This document shows positions 1 to 5,626 of a stretch of DNA of 5,626 bases, one piece after another. The notes under the pieces are model-generated. The model ran no database searches. It had not been told where the DNA came from and worked only from the letters and a program-made list of their open reading frames with translations. Every line of letters begins with the position of its first letter. The first letter of the stretch is position 1. The stretch covers positions 1 to 5,626 of the forward strand of contig SPDF01000131.1 of assembly GCA_004525055.1 (NCBI GenBank), written 5' to 3'. The stretch is from Gemmatimonadales bacterium. GTDB lineage: Bacteria > Gemmatimonadota > Gemmatimonadetes > Gemmatimonadales > GWC2-71-9. Both the position numbers and the translations under genes were made by a program.

Positions 1-55
1 CCGATCGTCACCCCGGCCGCCCGGCTGTTCTATCCCGCTTCCCCCTGGAACCCTG
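1..55 (+). other. Edge segment, possible 3' end of an upstream gene
   Basis: This stretch is too short to identify. One forward frame, starting at base 3, is open for 17 codons and ends at a TGA (54-56) that overlaps the ATG of the EVE gene by one base (TGATG). That arrangement is common for translationally coupled neighbours. The frame starting at base 1 is also open and has GC-rich third positions, so I cannot tell which frame, if any, is coding. No strong Shine-Dalgarno sequence precedes the EVE start; only a weak TGGAA occurs at 46-50. That would fit coupling to an upstream gene, but the support is thin. Confidence 0.2.
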
Positions 56-451
56 ATGTCGCATTACTGGCTGCTCAAGACCGAACCGTCCACGTATTCG
101 TTCGACGACCTCGAGCGCGAGCGGAGCACCACCTGGGACGGTATCAAGAACGCCCTGGCGCTGATCAATCTCCGCGCCATGCATCCCGGTGACGGTCTCC
201 TGTTCTATCACTCCGGCAAGGAGCGGGCGGTGATCGGGCGGGGGAGTGTGGCGTCTGCGCCCCGCACCGACGGGAAAGTGACGGTGGTGGATGTGCGGTG
301 TGAGGCGCGGCTGCCGACCCCGGTCACGCTGGCGCAAATCAAGCGGGAGCCCGATCTGGCCGGACTCCCGTTGATTCGCAACACGCGCCTCTCGGTGATG
401 CCGGTGACCGCCGATGAGTGGGAGGCGGTCAACCGGTTGGCGCAGGGCTAG
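56..451 (+). CDS. EVE domain-containing protein
   Basis: This 131-residue protein is a complete EVE domain with almost nothing added. The N-terminal signature YWLLKTEPSTYSFDDL (residues 4-19) is followed by TTWDGIKN (25-32), NLRAMHPGD (38-46) and FYHSGKERAVIG (50-61), and near the C-terminus by RLSVMPVTADEW (111-122). All are hallmark blocks of the family that includes human THYN1 and many bacterial single-domain proteins. EVE domains are PUA-like folds. Family members or related domains bind modified bases in DNA, or RNA, in an aromatic pocket, but the physiological role of the free-standing bacterial protein is unsettled. The protein is somewhat shorter than the usual 140-160 residues, because the loop before the GKVTVVDV strand is compact; no core block is missing. 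No signal peptide is seen, so it is probably cytoplasmic. The ATG is chosen because the conserved domain begins at residue 4. Its downstream neighbour is convergent, so any operon partner would lie upstream, outside the window. Confidence 0.93.
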   Translation: MSHYWLLKTEPSTYSFDDLERERSTTWDGIKNALALINLRAMHPGDGLLFYHSGKERAVIGRGSVASAPRTDGKVTVVDVRCEARLPTPVTLAQIKREPDLAGLPLIRNTRLSVMPVTADEWEAVNRLAQG

Positions 452-470
452 GTAGAGCGGTCCACCCGGT
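432..470. terminator. Possible hairpin between convergent genes
   Basis: An imperfect inverted repeat spans the ends of the two convergent genes. ACCGG (432-436) pairs with CCGGT (466-470), TGG (438-440) with CCA (462-464) and CGC (441-443) with GCG (457-459), around a 13-base loop. There is one mismatch (437/465) and a two-base bulge (460-461). It includes the EVE stop codon and touches the stop of the lipoprotein gene. Neither strand has a T-run after the stem, so it does not meet the standard intrinsic terminator pattern. It may only slow polymerase or protect 3' ends, or be chance pairing in GC-rich DNA. Confidence 0.2.
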
Positions 471-1810
471 CAATTGCCCGTGCAGCAGGCGTTGCCGCAT
501 TTCGACCAGGTTTTCGCGTCAGCCTCGCTCCAATTCCACCGCGCAGCCGCTGCGGGGATGATATTGCCGCCGTGCTCGTTGCGGCGCACGCAATAATAGT
601 ATGGGGCGCCGTCTTCAGGCCCGGGGGTCACCTTTCCCCACCAGCCAACATACCCCGGTGAGTCCACCCCGATCCCCGTGCAGTGCTTGGCCCCCGCTGG
701 CACTTCACATTCGCTCGCCGTGCCATGGCAGATATCCACCCGGTTGATCCCAGCCTGCATCGGTATTTTCGCCTTATAGGCGGCGTCCACGAACACGTAG
801 GCGCTCGGAATCCAGTTGCCCTCGAACGCGTCCTCTAGGACGGCATCCAGGCCGGGTTGGGGGAAGACAGTTCCGGAAACATCGGCCATCACCAGTGTGC
901 CATCCTCCTTCCGAAGGTCGAGGCGCTGATGATCGTACCAGCCCTTGACCGCCACCATGCGGGACTTCTCCGCGTCAGTGGGCACGGGTGCATTCGGTAT
1001 ATCCCCGACGGCGCTGAGGAACTCCGCCCCATCGGGCGTGTCGCTAGCCGGTTCCGAGGGTGTGAAGCCGGGCGCCCCGATCTCGCACCACTCGTCGCCG
1101 CAGCGAATCCCGATGTACTGCATGCGGTGCTCCCTATCCCAATCCCATCGCGCTACCGGCGGAATGTCCCGCGGCCGCAGCGGCTCGGGGAGTGCGGCCG
1201 GCCTCACCTGGAGGTCTGTGCCGCCGGTCCGGATGGTGTCGATCGGGGTTAGGCATCGACTGGGATCCTCGGAGTCACGCCACGAGTTCTGGCCCAGGGC
1301 GACAAGCCTCGCGTGCCAGGTGTCGGTTTTCCAGAGGAACAGACAGCTGAACCCGGGTTCGATGCCGAGCGGCTTGTAGGAATGTTCGATGTCCATGTTG
1401 TAAATAATCGCGACCGGGACGGCCTTCACCGAGTCAGGGTCCCCCCTCGCGAAGGCCATGTCGAGCTCGTTGGCAGCACAGATGGCCACGAGCGGGCCGA
1501 ACGCCATGCCGTCCTGCGACGGTGCCGAAGCGAGGCCCGAGGCATCTGCCGGAACAACGAATCGCTGGCAGTCGTGGAATTCCGGCATGTCGGCAATCGG
1601 TCCAATTAACTGAAACGTGCCGATTAACACGCTGTCACCCTCGGGGAGCCAAATAAGCGCCTGATCCTGTTGGCAATCGTTTTGGGTCATGGATGATGAC
1701 GGGTCCGGGCCTCGCTCCGCGCAACCCCAGAGGAAGAAGAGGGCCAGCAGTAGCGCCACGCCGAGAATCCACACATTCTGCCGCTGACCTGTAATGGGGG
1801 TCGAGTTCAT
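470..1810 (-). CDS. Cysteine-rich predicted lipoprotein of unknown function
   Basis: I do not recognise a family for this 446-residue protein. The N-terminus is a lipoprotein-type signal peptide: a short polar stretch, a hydrophobic core (about 13-28), then LWGC with the candidate lipid-anchored cysteine at 30. Tryptophan at -2 is unusual for a lipobox, but Gly at -1 and Cys fit. The mature part has 14 further cysteines (46, 81, 111, 156, 186, 237, 242, 361, 368, 377, 407, 438, 442, 443), suggesting a disulfide-bonded envelope protein. Two segments resemble each other: ARWDW (220-224) followed by CGDEWC (237-242), and ARWNW (423-427) followed by CGNACC (438-443), which is almost the C-terminus. 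No catalytic motif is visible. The start at 1810 is preferred over an in-frame start at 1849, because GGGAGG lies four bases upstream of it and the signal peptide then has a normal length. The gene lies 43 bases downstream of the kinase gene on the same strand and is probably co-transcribed with it. The reading frame is well supported; the function is open. Confidence 0.8.
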   Translation of the reverse strand: MNSTPITGQRQNVWILGVALLLALFFLWGCAERGPDPSSSMTQNDCQQDQALIWLPEGDSVLIGTFQLIGPIADMPEFHDCQRFVVPADASGLASAPSQDGMAFGPLVAICAANELDMAFARGDPDSVKAVPVAIIYNMDIEHSYKPLGIEPGFSCLFLWKTDTWHARLVALGQNSWRDSEDPSRCLTPIDTIRTGGTDLQVRPAALPEPLRPRDIPPVARWDWDREHRMQYIGIRCGDEWCEIGAPGFTPSEPASDTPDGAEFLSAVGDIPNAPVPTDAEKSRMVAVKGWYDHQRLDLRKEDGTLVMADVSGTVFPQPGLDAVLEDAFEGNWIPSAYVFVDAAYKAKIPMQAGINRVDICHGTASECEVPAGAKHCTGIGVDSPGYVGWWGKVTPGPEDGAPYYYCVRRNEHGGNIIPAAAARWNWSEADAKTWSKCGNACCTGN

Positions 1811-1814
1811 TCTG

Positions 1815-1820
1815 CCTCCC
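1815..1820 (-). promoter_or_regulatory. Ribosome binding site deciding the lipoprotein start
   Basis: On the minus strand GGGAGG is followed by CAGA and the ATG at 1810-1808, a four-base spacer. This supports the 1810 start over the in-frame candidate at 1849, which would begin only four bases after the kinase stop and put 13 extra residues before the signal peptide. The nonamer GGGAGGCAG recurs exactly before the kinase gene. Confidence 0.7.
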
Positions 1821-1821
1821 T

Positions 1822-1836
1822 GGGCCCTGAAGGCCC
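1822..1836 (-). other. GC hairpin between kinase and lipoprotein genes
   Basis: On the minus strand GGGCC-TTCAG-GGCCC forms a perfect five-pair, all G/C stem with a five-base loop. It ends one base before the lipoprotein Shine-Dalgarno sequence. No U-run follows, so it is not a standard terminator. It could act as an intercistronic stability or translation-tuning element. A short palindrome like this can also arise by chance in GC-rich DNA. Confidence 0.3.
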
Positions 1837-1853
1837 CAATCGAGTACACGACA

Positions 1854-4800
1854 TCAACGTGATAGCTCTTCCATCCGGGTCACCATCGGTTGCTGGAAAC
1901 CGTCTGCACCCGACCACAGGATGACGACCGCTGTCGCCCACAGCCTCGCCGCAGCGCGATCGCCCAGTTGATTGGCCAGCTCCGCCCTGAGGACCATGGC
2001 CCGCACCAGAGGGCCGGCCTGGTAGACCTCCAGGAAGAGCTGGGGTGGGGTGCGCGGTAGCGCGGCCAGGATCGGATCGAGCCACGCCACGGCCGAGTCG
2101 GGGTGTCCGAGCGCGGCCATCAACCACGCGGTCCCATATCCAATATCGATGGTGCTCGCTGATGGCCGCTCGCTGAACCGCGGTGAGCGGCTGTCCAGCA
2201 GTGCCTCCCACGCCGCACCAGTGTCGCCGCGCTCGAATGCGGCATCAGCATTCAGCAGCCCGGGGCTCGTTCCGGCCAGCTGGGCGACCTCGGGGAATTG
2301 ATAGGCAGGAAAGCCGACCAAGATCGGCAGGTGTAGCCACATCTCCTGAGCCTGACTTCGCGCTTGGGCGTCGACGGACCTTGTCAGAGCCTGGATGACC
2401 CGCGGCGCGAGCGCGCGCAAGCTGTCGGTTGGCCCTCCCATCGCGGCGTAGGTCAGGAAGGTGATCCCGACGCCGACCAGCGGCGGTGGGGTGTCAGGTC
2501 GCTCCCGGCTAGACATGCTTCGACCCAGACGCGCCGCCATGTGCGCCCGGCCGGTAAGTGCTGCCAGGCTGGCGAGCAGCATCGGCTCGACCGAACCGTC
2601 CGCCGGGGCGTGATCAAGCAGAGAATCGGCGAGCAGGCGCGCCACGCGGAGACTTGCGACATCGGACGGTGAGCTGAAAAGGACGCGCATCCAAATCTCT
2701 GATGTCGCGACCCGGACCGTCTCGTCCGGTCCCTTGGCCAGCCGTCGGGCCTGCGCCAGCGTGTCGAGCGCCGATCGATCGCCCAGCAATTGAAGCGACA
2801 CGCCGAGTGCCTGCAACGCATCCGCGCTGGCCGGGTACTCTGCGACCCATCCGACGGCGATGTCATACAGTCGCCGCCGTTGGTTCCAAACTGCTTCAAT
2901 GCTCGTGGCGGTGCCCTGGCCAGTCATTTCTGCGCCAGGTTCCCTTGCGACGGGGTAGAGCACCAGCGTGTCGGCTGCCCAGGAAGGGAAGGCATAGAAT
3001 GTTGCCGGATTCGGGGGCAGCCCCAGCCCGAACCGGACGTCGGTTCCGCTCGCCAGTAGCAGGTGAACCATGTCGGAGTACGAGTCGGTGCGAAGCTCCC
3101 TGAAGATTGGCGGAAAGAGGCGATAGGCCTGCTCGTACGCATTCAGGGCGGCATGAAAGCTGGAGCGGAAGCGCCACTTCGTGGGTGAGGTCGGATCCCG
3201 CACGACGAGCCGGTCCTGGTCGAGGCAATTGCCCAGGCCGTACCAGACCACGAAATCGAACGGGTGTTCCCGCGTCAACTGCTGCCACCGGCGGCAGGCC
3301 ACCTCCAGGTCGCCCTGCGCCTGGGCAAGTACCGCATCGGCGAGCTGCCGGTCGCGGTCGGAGAGGTCTCCGCGACCCGCCACGGCGCGTTCGGCTGATG
3401 AACGCCAGGTGGCGGGTTCACTGGGATCCGTCCAGAGCCGCACCAGCGCCAACCAAAGCTGTGCCTGTGCATACCCGGGGTCGAAGCGCAGAGCTGCACT
3501 GAAGCTCGAGTCTGCCGCGGCGAGATCCCAGGCGTTGATGGCCGCGGAACCGACCTCGAACGCCTGCCGGGCCGGGAGGGATGTCGTTCGGTCCCCCAGT
3601 TGAAGACCGCCGGGGCTCACGGCCTGCAACAGCAATCCTTCGCCGAGAACTCGGAACGCCTCATCCCGGCCTGTCAGGTCCAGGGGGACCCGGATGGTGC
3701 GCTCCCGGAGCACCGGGTCGTCAGAGCCGGCGGCGACTTGATACAGCACTGCGTGGACTCGGATCGAGTCGCCGACACGTAAGGCATCGGCGCGGATATA
3801 GCGGCCCGCTCCGAGGTCCGTGACCAACCGATCCCAGTCCTTCCGCACGTACCCGCTCGTGTCGTGGCGGGCGATGGCCTCCTGGACCTGGAACTGATAC
3901 ACCACATTCACGCCCTCCCATCTTCGGAGCGCGTCCTCGAGGAGGAGGGTAGGCTGGAGCCCTTCGGGAACTCCGCTGTCCTGGCTGAACGAGACGATCG
4001 CGTATCGAGTTGTGTCGAGCGCGGCAGCCGCAGCTCCCGCGCGGCGCTCGGCGGCCCCGCCGTTGGTCATGTACCACGTGGCCCCCACCCCAACGGCCAG
4101 CATGATCGCAATCCACACCCCACGCCGGCGGAGCGGGTGCGAAGGCACTTCTGCCGGCTCCCAACCACCTGAGGCACTCGGCTGCAGCGCCTCAACAAAT
4201 TCCGCCGCGTTCGCGAAGCGATCCGCCGGTGATTTCTCGAGCGCTCGCATCACCGCCCGCTCGACCGGCGCCGGGACCGTACTCCGAAGCGTTCGCAGGG
4301 ACGGGGCGTGATCCATCCGATGCCGCGCAAGCACCGCCTGCGGGGTTGCGCCCGTGAACGGCGGCTCACCGCCCAGCATTTCGTACAGCACGCAGCCCAG
4401 CGAGTAGAGGTCGCTGCGCCCATCCAGGTTCGGCTCTCCACCCGCCTGCTCGGGGGACATGTACGACGGCGTGCCGATCACGAGCCCGGCACTGGTGACC
4501 GCCTCCGGGTCCACCGCCTCCTTGACCGCCCGGGCAATGCCGAAGTCCGCCACCACCGCGTGCCCGTCCATCAGGAGGATGTTGGCGGGCTTGATGTCAC
4601 GATGGACCACGCCGTGCGCGTGGGCGTACCCCAACGCCGCGCCGATCTCCCGCGCAATTTGAAGGGCATCCTCGAGCGGGAGCTGCTTCTCCCGGAGCAG
4701 CCGCTCCCCGAGCGTTTCCCCTTCGACATAGGGCATGGTGTAATAGGGCAACTCGGGCGAGTGCTCCGTGGGAGGCACCACGCCCGAGTTGAGGAGTGGG

Positions 4801-5027
4801 AGAATGTGCGGATGCGCCAGTTCGGAGGAGATGCGAATTTCGCGGAGGAATCGCCCGCGGGTCATCACGCCCGCCAGCTCGGGCCGGAGGACCTTGATGG
4901 CCACATGGCGGGGGTGCTTGAGTTCGCGGGCCAGATAGACGGTGGCCATCCCACCGCGCCCCAGCTCCCGTTCGAGCTGGTACGTGTCGGCCAGGGCTAT
5001 TTGCAGGGAACGAAACAGGTCAGACAC
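1854..5027 (-). CDS. Transmembrane Ser/Thr protein kinase with TolB-like and TPR-like regions
   Basis: This 1057-residue receptor-type Hanks kinase phosphorylates Ser/Thr on unknown targets. The catalytic domain (about 17-281) looks fully active. It has the Gly loop GRGGMATVY (23-31), VAIK with Lys45, the helix C Glu63, HRDIKPAN (142-149, Asp144 and Asn149), DFG (161-163), an activation segment ending GTPSYMSPEQ (185-194), Asp206 in DLYSLG and the late Arg270. A proline-containing linker leads to one membrane segment (about 303-321) after an LRRR stretch, predicting kinase inside and C-terminus outside. Residues about 340-450 resemble the TolB-like N-terminal domain often attached to such kinases: a strand-like start RYAIVSF, then LGAGRYIRADALRVGDSIRV. 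The remainder (about 485-1032) is helical with degenerate TPR-like pairs, for example near 487-530, 560-600, 717-760 and 925-990, and probably binds proteins or ligands. The GTG start is supported by GGGAGG seven bases upstream and by the conserved kinase N-terminus. The gene is probably the first of an operon with the lipoprotein gene. Function assignment is firm; signal and substrates are unknown. Confidence 0.95.
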   Translation of the reverse strand: MSDLFRSLQIALADTYQLERELGRGGMATVYLARELKHPRHVAIKVLRPELAGVMTRGRFLREIRISSELAHPHILPLLNSGVVPPTEHSPELPYYTMPYVEGETLGERLLREKQLPLEDALQIAREIGAALGYAHAHGVVHRDIKPANILLMDGHAVVADFGIARAVKEAVDPEAVTSAGLVIGTPSYMSPEQAGGEPNLDGRSDLYSLGCVLYEMLGGEPPFTGATPQAVLARHRMDHAPSLRTLRSTVPAPVERAVMRALEKSPADRFANAAEFVEALQPSASGGWEPAEVPSHPLRRRGVWIAIMLAVGVGATWYMTNGGAAERRAGAAAAALDTTRYAIVSFSQDSGVPEGLQPTLLLEDALRRWEGVNVVYQFQVQEAIARHDTSGYVRKDWDRLVTDLGAGRYIRADALRVGDSIRVHAVLYQVAAGSDDPVLRERTIRVPLDLTGRDEAFRVLGEGLLLQAVSPGGLQLGDRTTSLPARQAFEVGSAAINAWDLAAADSSFSAALRFDPGYAQAQLWLALVRLWTDPSEPATWRSSAERAVAGRGDLSDRDRQLADAVLAQAQGDLEVACRRWQQLTREHPFDFVVWYGLGNCLDQDRLVVRDPTSPTKWRFRSSFHAALNAYEQAYRLFPPIFRELRTDSYSDMVHLLLASGTDVRFGLGLPPNPATFYAFPSWAADTLVLYPVAREPGAEMTGQGTATSIEAVWNQRRRLYDIAVGWVAEYPASADALQALGVSLQLLGDRSALDTLAQARRLAKGPDETVRVATSEIWMRVLFSSPSDVASLRVARLLADSLLDHAPADGSVEPMLLASLAALTGRAHMAARLGRSMSSRERPDTPPPLVGVGITFLTYAAMGGPTDSLRALAPRVIQALTRSVDAQARSQAQEMWLHLPILVGFPAYQFPEVAQLAGTSPGLLNADAAFERGDTGAAWEALLDSRSPRFSERPSASTIDIGYGTAWLMAALGHPDSAVAWLDPILAALPRTPPQLFLEVYQAGPLVRAMVLRAELANQLGDRAAARLWATAVVILWSGADGFQQPMVTRMEELSR

Positions 5028-5034
5028 CAGACTG

Positions 5035-5040
5035 CCTCCC
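5035..5040 (-). promoter_or_regulatory. Ribosome binding site of the kinase gene
   Basis: On the minus strand GGGAGG is followed by a seven-base spacer (CAGTCTG) and the GTG at 5027-5025. It supports the GTG as the real start. It belongs to the nonamer GGGAGGCAG, which is also found before the lipoprotein gene. Confidence 0.75.
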
Positions 5041-5048
5041 CAACGGCT

Positions 5049-5077
5049 ACCATACTGCGCACGTGAATTTGGGGCAA
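5049..5077 (-). promoter_or_regulatory. Candidate sigma-70-type promoter of the kinase operon
   Basis: On the minus strand TTGCCC (5077-5072) and TATGGT (5054-5049) are separated by exactly 17 bases. Each matches four of six consensus positions. Transcription would start near 5042, leaving a leader of about 15 bases with the Shine-Dalgarno sequence close to its 5' end. The spacer contains the palindrome CACGTG (5060-5065), a possible operator, though a six-base palindrome alone is weak evidence. A second -35-like TTGACC (5086-5081) has no -10 partner at suitable spacing. Confidence 0.4.
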
Positions 5078-5134
5078 GCGGGTCAAGACAGACTCAGGCG
5101 AGTATGAAGCCTACCGAAGATTTCCCGAAAGCGC

Positions 5135-5140
5135 TATATT
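5135..5140 (+). promoter_or_regulatory. Candidate -10 box of a leaderless uvrB transcript
   Basis: TATATT matches five of six -10 consensus positions and lies in an AT-rich patch that stands out from its GC-rich surroundings. It ends six bases before the uvrB ATG, so transcription would begin at or next to the A of the start codon. No Shine-Dalgarno-like sequence lies between the box and the ATG (TTGCCG), which agrees with a leaderless mRNA. The -35 region at a 17-base spacing (TACCGA, 5112-5117) is poor. No obvious SOS operator is visible in the intergenic region. Confidence 0.5.
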
Positions 5141-5146
5141 TTGCCG

Positions 5147-5626
5147 ATGGCTACCACCCTGTTCAAGCTCGAGGCACCCTTTGAGGCCGCCGGCGATCAG
5201 CCCCGGGCGATCGAGGAGTTGACTGCCGGGCTCAGGCGGGGTGATCCGTACCAGACCCTGCTCGGCGTCACCGGGTCCGGCAAGACGATGACGCTCGCCA
5301 ACGTCATCGCCGCCTACGGCCGCCCCACCCTGGTGCTCTCCCACAACAAGACCCTCGCCGCCCAGCTCTACGGCGAACTGCGGCAGTTCCTCCCGACCAA
5401 TGCTGTCGAGTACTTCGTCTCGTACTACGACTACTACCAGCCCGAGGCATACGTCCCCAGTTCCGACGTCTACATCGAGAAGGATGCCTCGATCAACCAG
5501 GATATTGAACGGCTCCGGCTCCGGGCGACCTCCAGCCTCATCGAGCGGGAGGACGTCGTCATTGTCGCCACGGTGAGCGCCATCTACGGCCTTGGCGACC
5601 CGGTCGAGTACCGTGCCCAGATGGTC
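5147..5626 (+). CDS. uvrB: UvrABC excinuclease subunit B, 5' part
   Basis: The first 160 codons of uvrB are present; the family is usually about 660-700 residues, so roughly three quarters lie beyond the window edge. UvrB is the helicase-fold ATPase of nucleotide excision repair. It is loaded on damaged DNA by UvrA, verifies the lesion, and recruits UvrC for incision. Visible signatures are FKLEAPFEAAGDQPRAI (6-22) with the Q-motif, Walker A GVTGSGKT (40-47, Lys46), SHNKTLAAQLYGEL (65-78), the tyrosine-rich damage-probing beta-hairpin region YFVSYYDYYQPEAYVPSSD (89-107), and IEKDASINQDIERLR (110-124) followed by ATVSAIYGLGDP (141-152). The Walker B, helicase motifs and C-terminal UvrA/UvrC contact regions are not in the window. 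The ATG is well placed: an in-frame TGA lies upstream at 5105-5107, and the conserved sequence starts within a few residues. The gene is divergent from the kinase gene, with 119 bases between the starts. Confidence 0.98.
   Translation, partial: MATTLFKLEAPFEAAGDQPRAIEELTAGLRRGDPYQTLLGVTGSGKTMTLANVIAAYGRPTLVLSHNKTLAAQLYGELRQFLPTNAVEYFVSYYDYYQPEAYVPSSDVYIEKDASINQDIERLRLRATSSLIEREDVVIVATVSAIYGLGDPVEYRAQMV

Noticed and set aside
5..33. Promoter-like TCGTCA-17-TTCTAT before the EVE gene
   Set aside because: It matches only four and three consensus positions and lies at the window edge, possibly inside an upstream gene.
1811..1849. Longer lipoprotein start at 1849
   Set aside because: It has no good ribosome binding site and would put 13 extra residues before a normal signal peptide, while 1810 has GGGAGG at proper spacing.
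1807..2211. Minus-strand 134-codon frame overlapping the kinase 3' end
   Set aside because: It is an out-of-frame reading inside the kinase gene with an Arg/Gly/Pro-rich composition and no recognisable motif.
4308..5066. A 252-codon open frame on the plus strand opposite the kinase domain
   Set aside because: It lies entirely antisense to the conserved catalytic domain, reads as Arg/His/Gly-rich low-complexity protein, and is the kind of long mirror frame GC-rich codon usage produces.
5042..5146. Possible LexA/SOS operator for uvrB
   Set aside because: I found no GAAC-N4-GTTC or CTG-N10-CAG type site; the CCGAAG/CCGAAA pair at 5114 and 5125 is a weak direct repeat with no known meaning.
5104..5184. 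A 26-codon forward small ORF overlapping the uvrB start
   Set aside because: It has no convincing ribosome binding site, starts upstream of the predicted uvrB transcription start, and overlaps the conserved uvrB N-terminus in another frame.
1..5626. CRISPR, IS element, tRNA/rRNA, toxin-antitoxin or phage-defence cassette
   Set aside because: No tandem spaced repeats, terminal inverted repeats, transposase motifs or RNA gene signatures were seen, and the window is filled by four ordinary coding genes.

Overview
The window is GC-rich and gene-dense, and most likely comes from a Gemmatimonadota bacterium or a close relative. That placement is an inference. It rests on the style of the large Ser/Thr kinase, which joins an N-terminal kinase, one membrane segment, a TolB-like domain and a long TPR-like tail, and which opens with a start typical of the kinase families expanded in that phylum. 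The coding style of the neighbours agrees.

Layout. Positions 56-451 (+) encode a small EVE-domain protein. A cysteine-rich predicted lipoprotein of unknown function (470-1810, -) converges on it, with the two stop codons only 18 bases apart. Upstream of the lipoprotein on the same strand, and separated by 43 bases, is a 1057-residue transmembrane Ser/Thr protein kinase (1854-5027, -). The kinase and lipoprotein genes are probably one operon. Their ribosome binding sites share the nonamer GGGAGGCAG, and a promoter-like TTGCCC-17-TATGGT lies just upstream of the kinase. Divergent from the kinase is the 5' end of uvrB (5147-5626, +), cut by the window edge. It has no Shine-Dalgarno sequence, and a TATATT box ends six bases before its ATG, so the mRNA may be leaderless.

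Functionally, uvrB and the EVE gene look like conserved single-function genes flanking a lineage-specific signalling pair. The kinase should place its catalytic domain in the cytoplasm and its TolB-like/TPR part in the periplasm, where the co-encoded lipoprotein is also predicted to lie. A sensor-partner relationship is plausible but not shown by the sequence. I see no mobile element, CRISPR array, RNA gene, prophage or defence cassette. The least explained item is the lipoprotein, which carries 14 cysteines besides the lipid-anchor one and a duplicated RWxW...CGxxxC motif.
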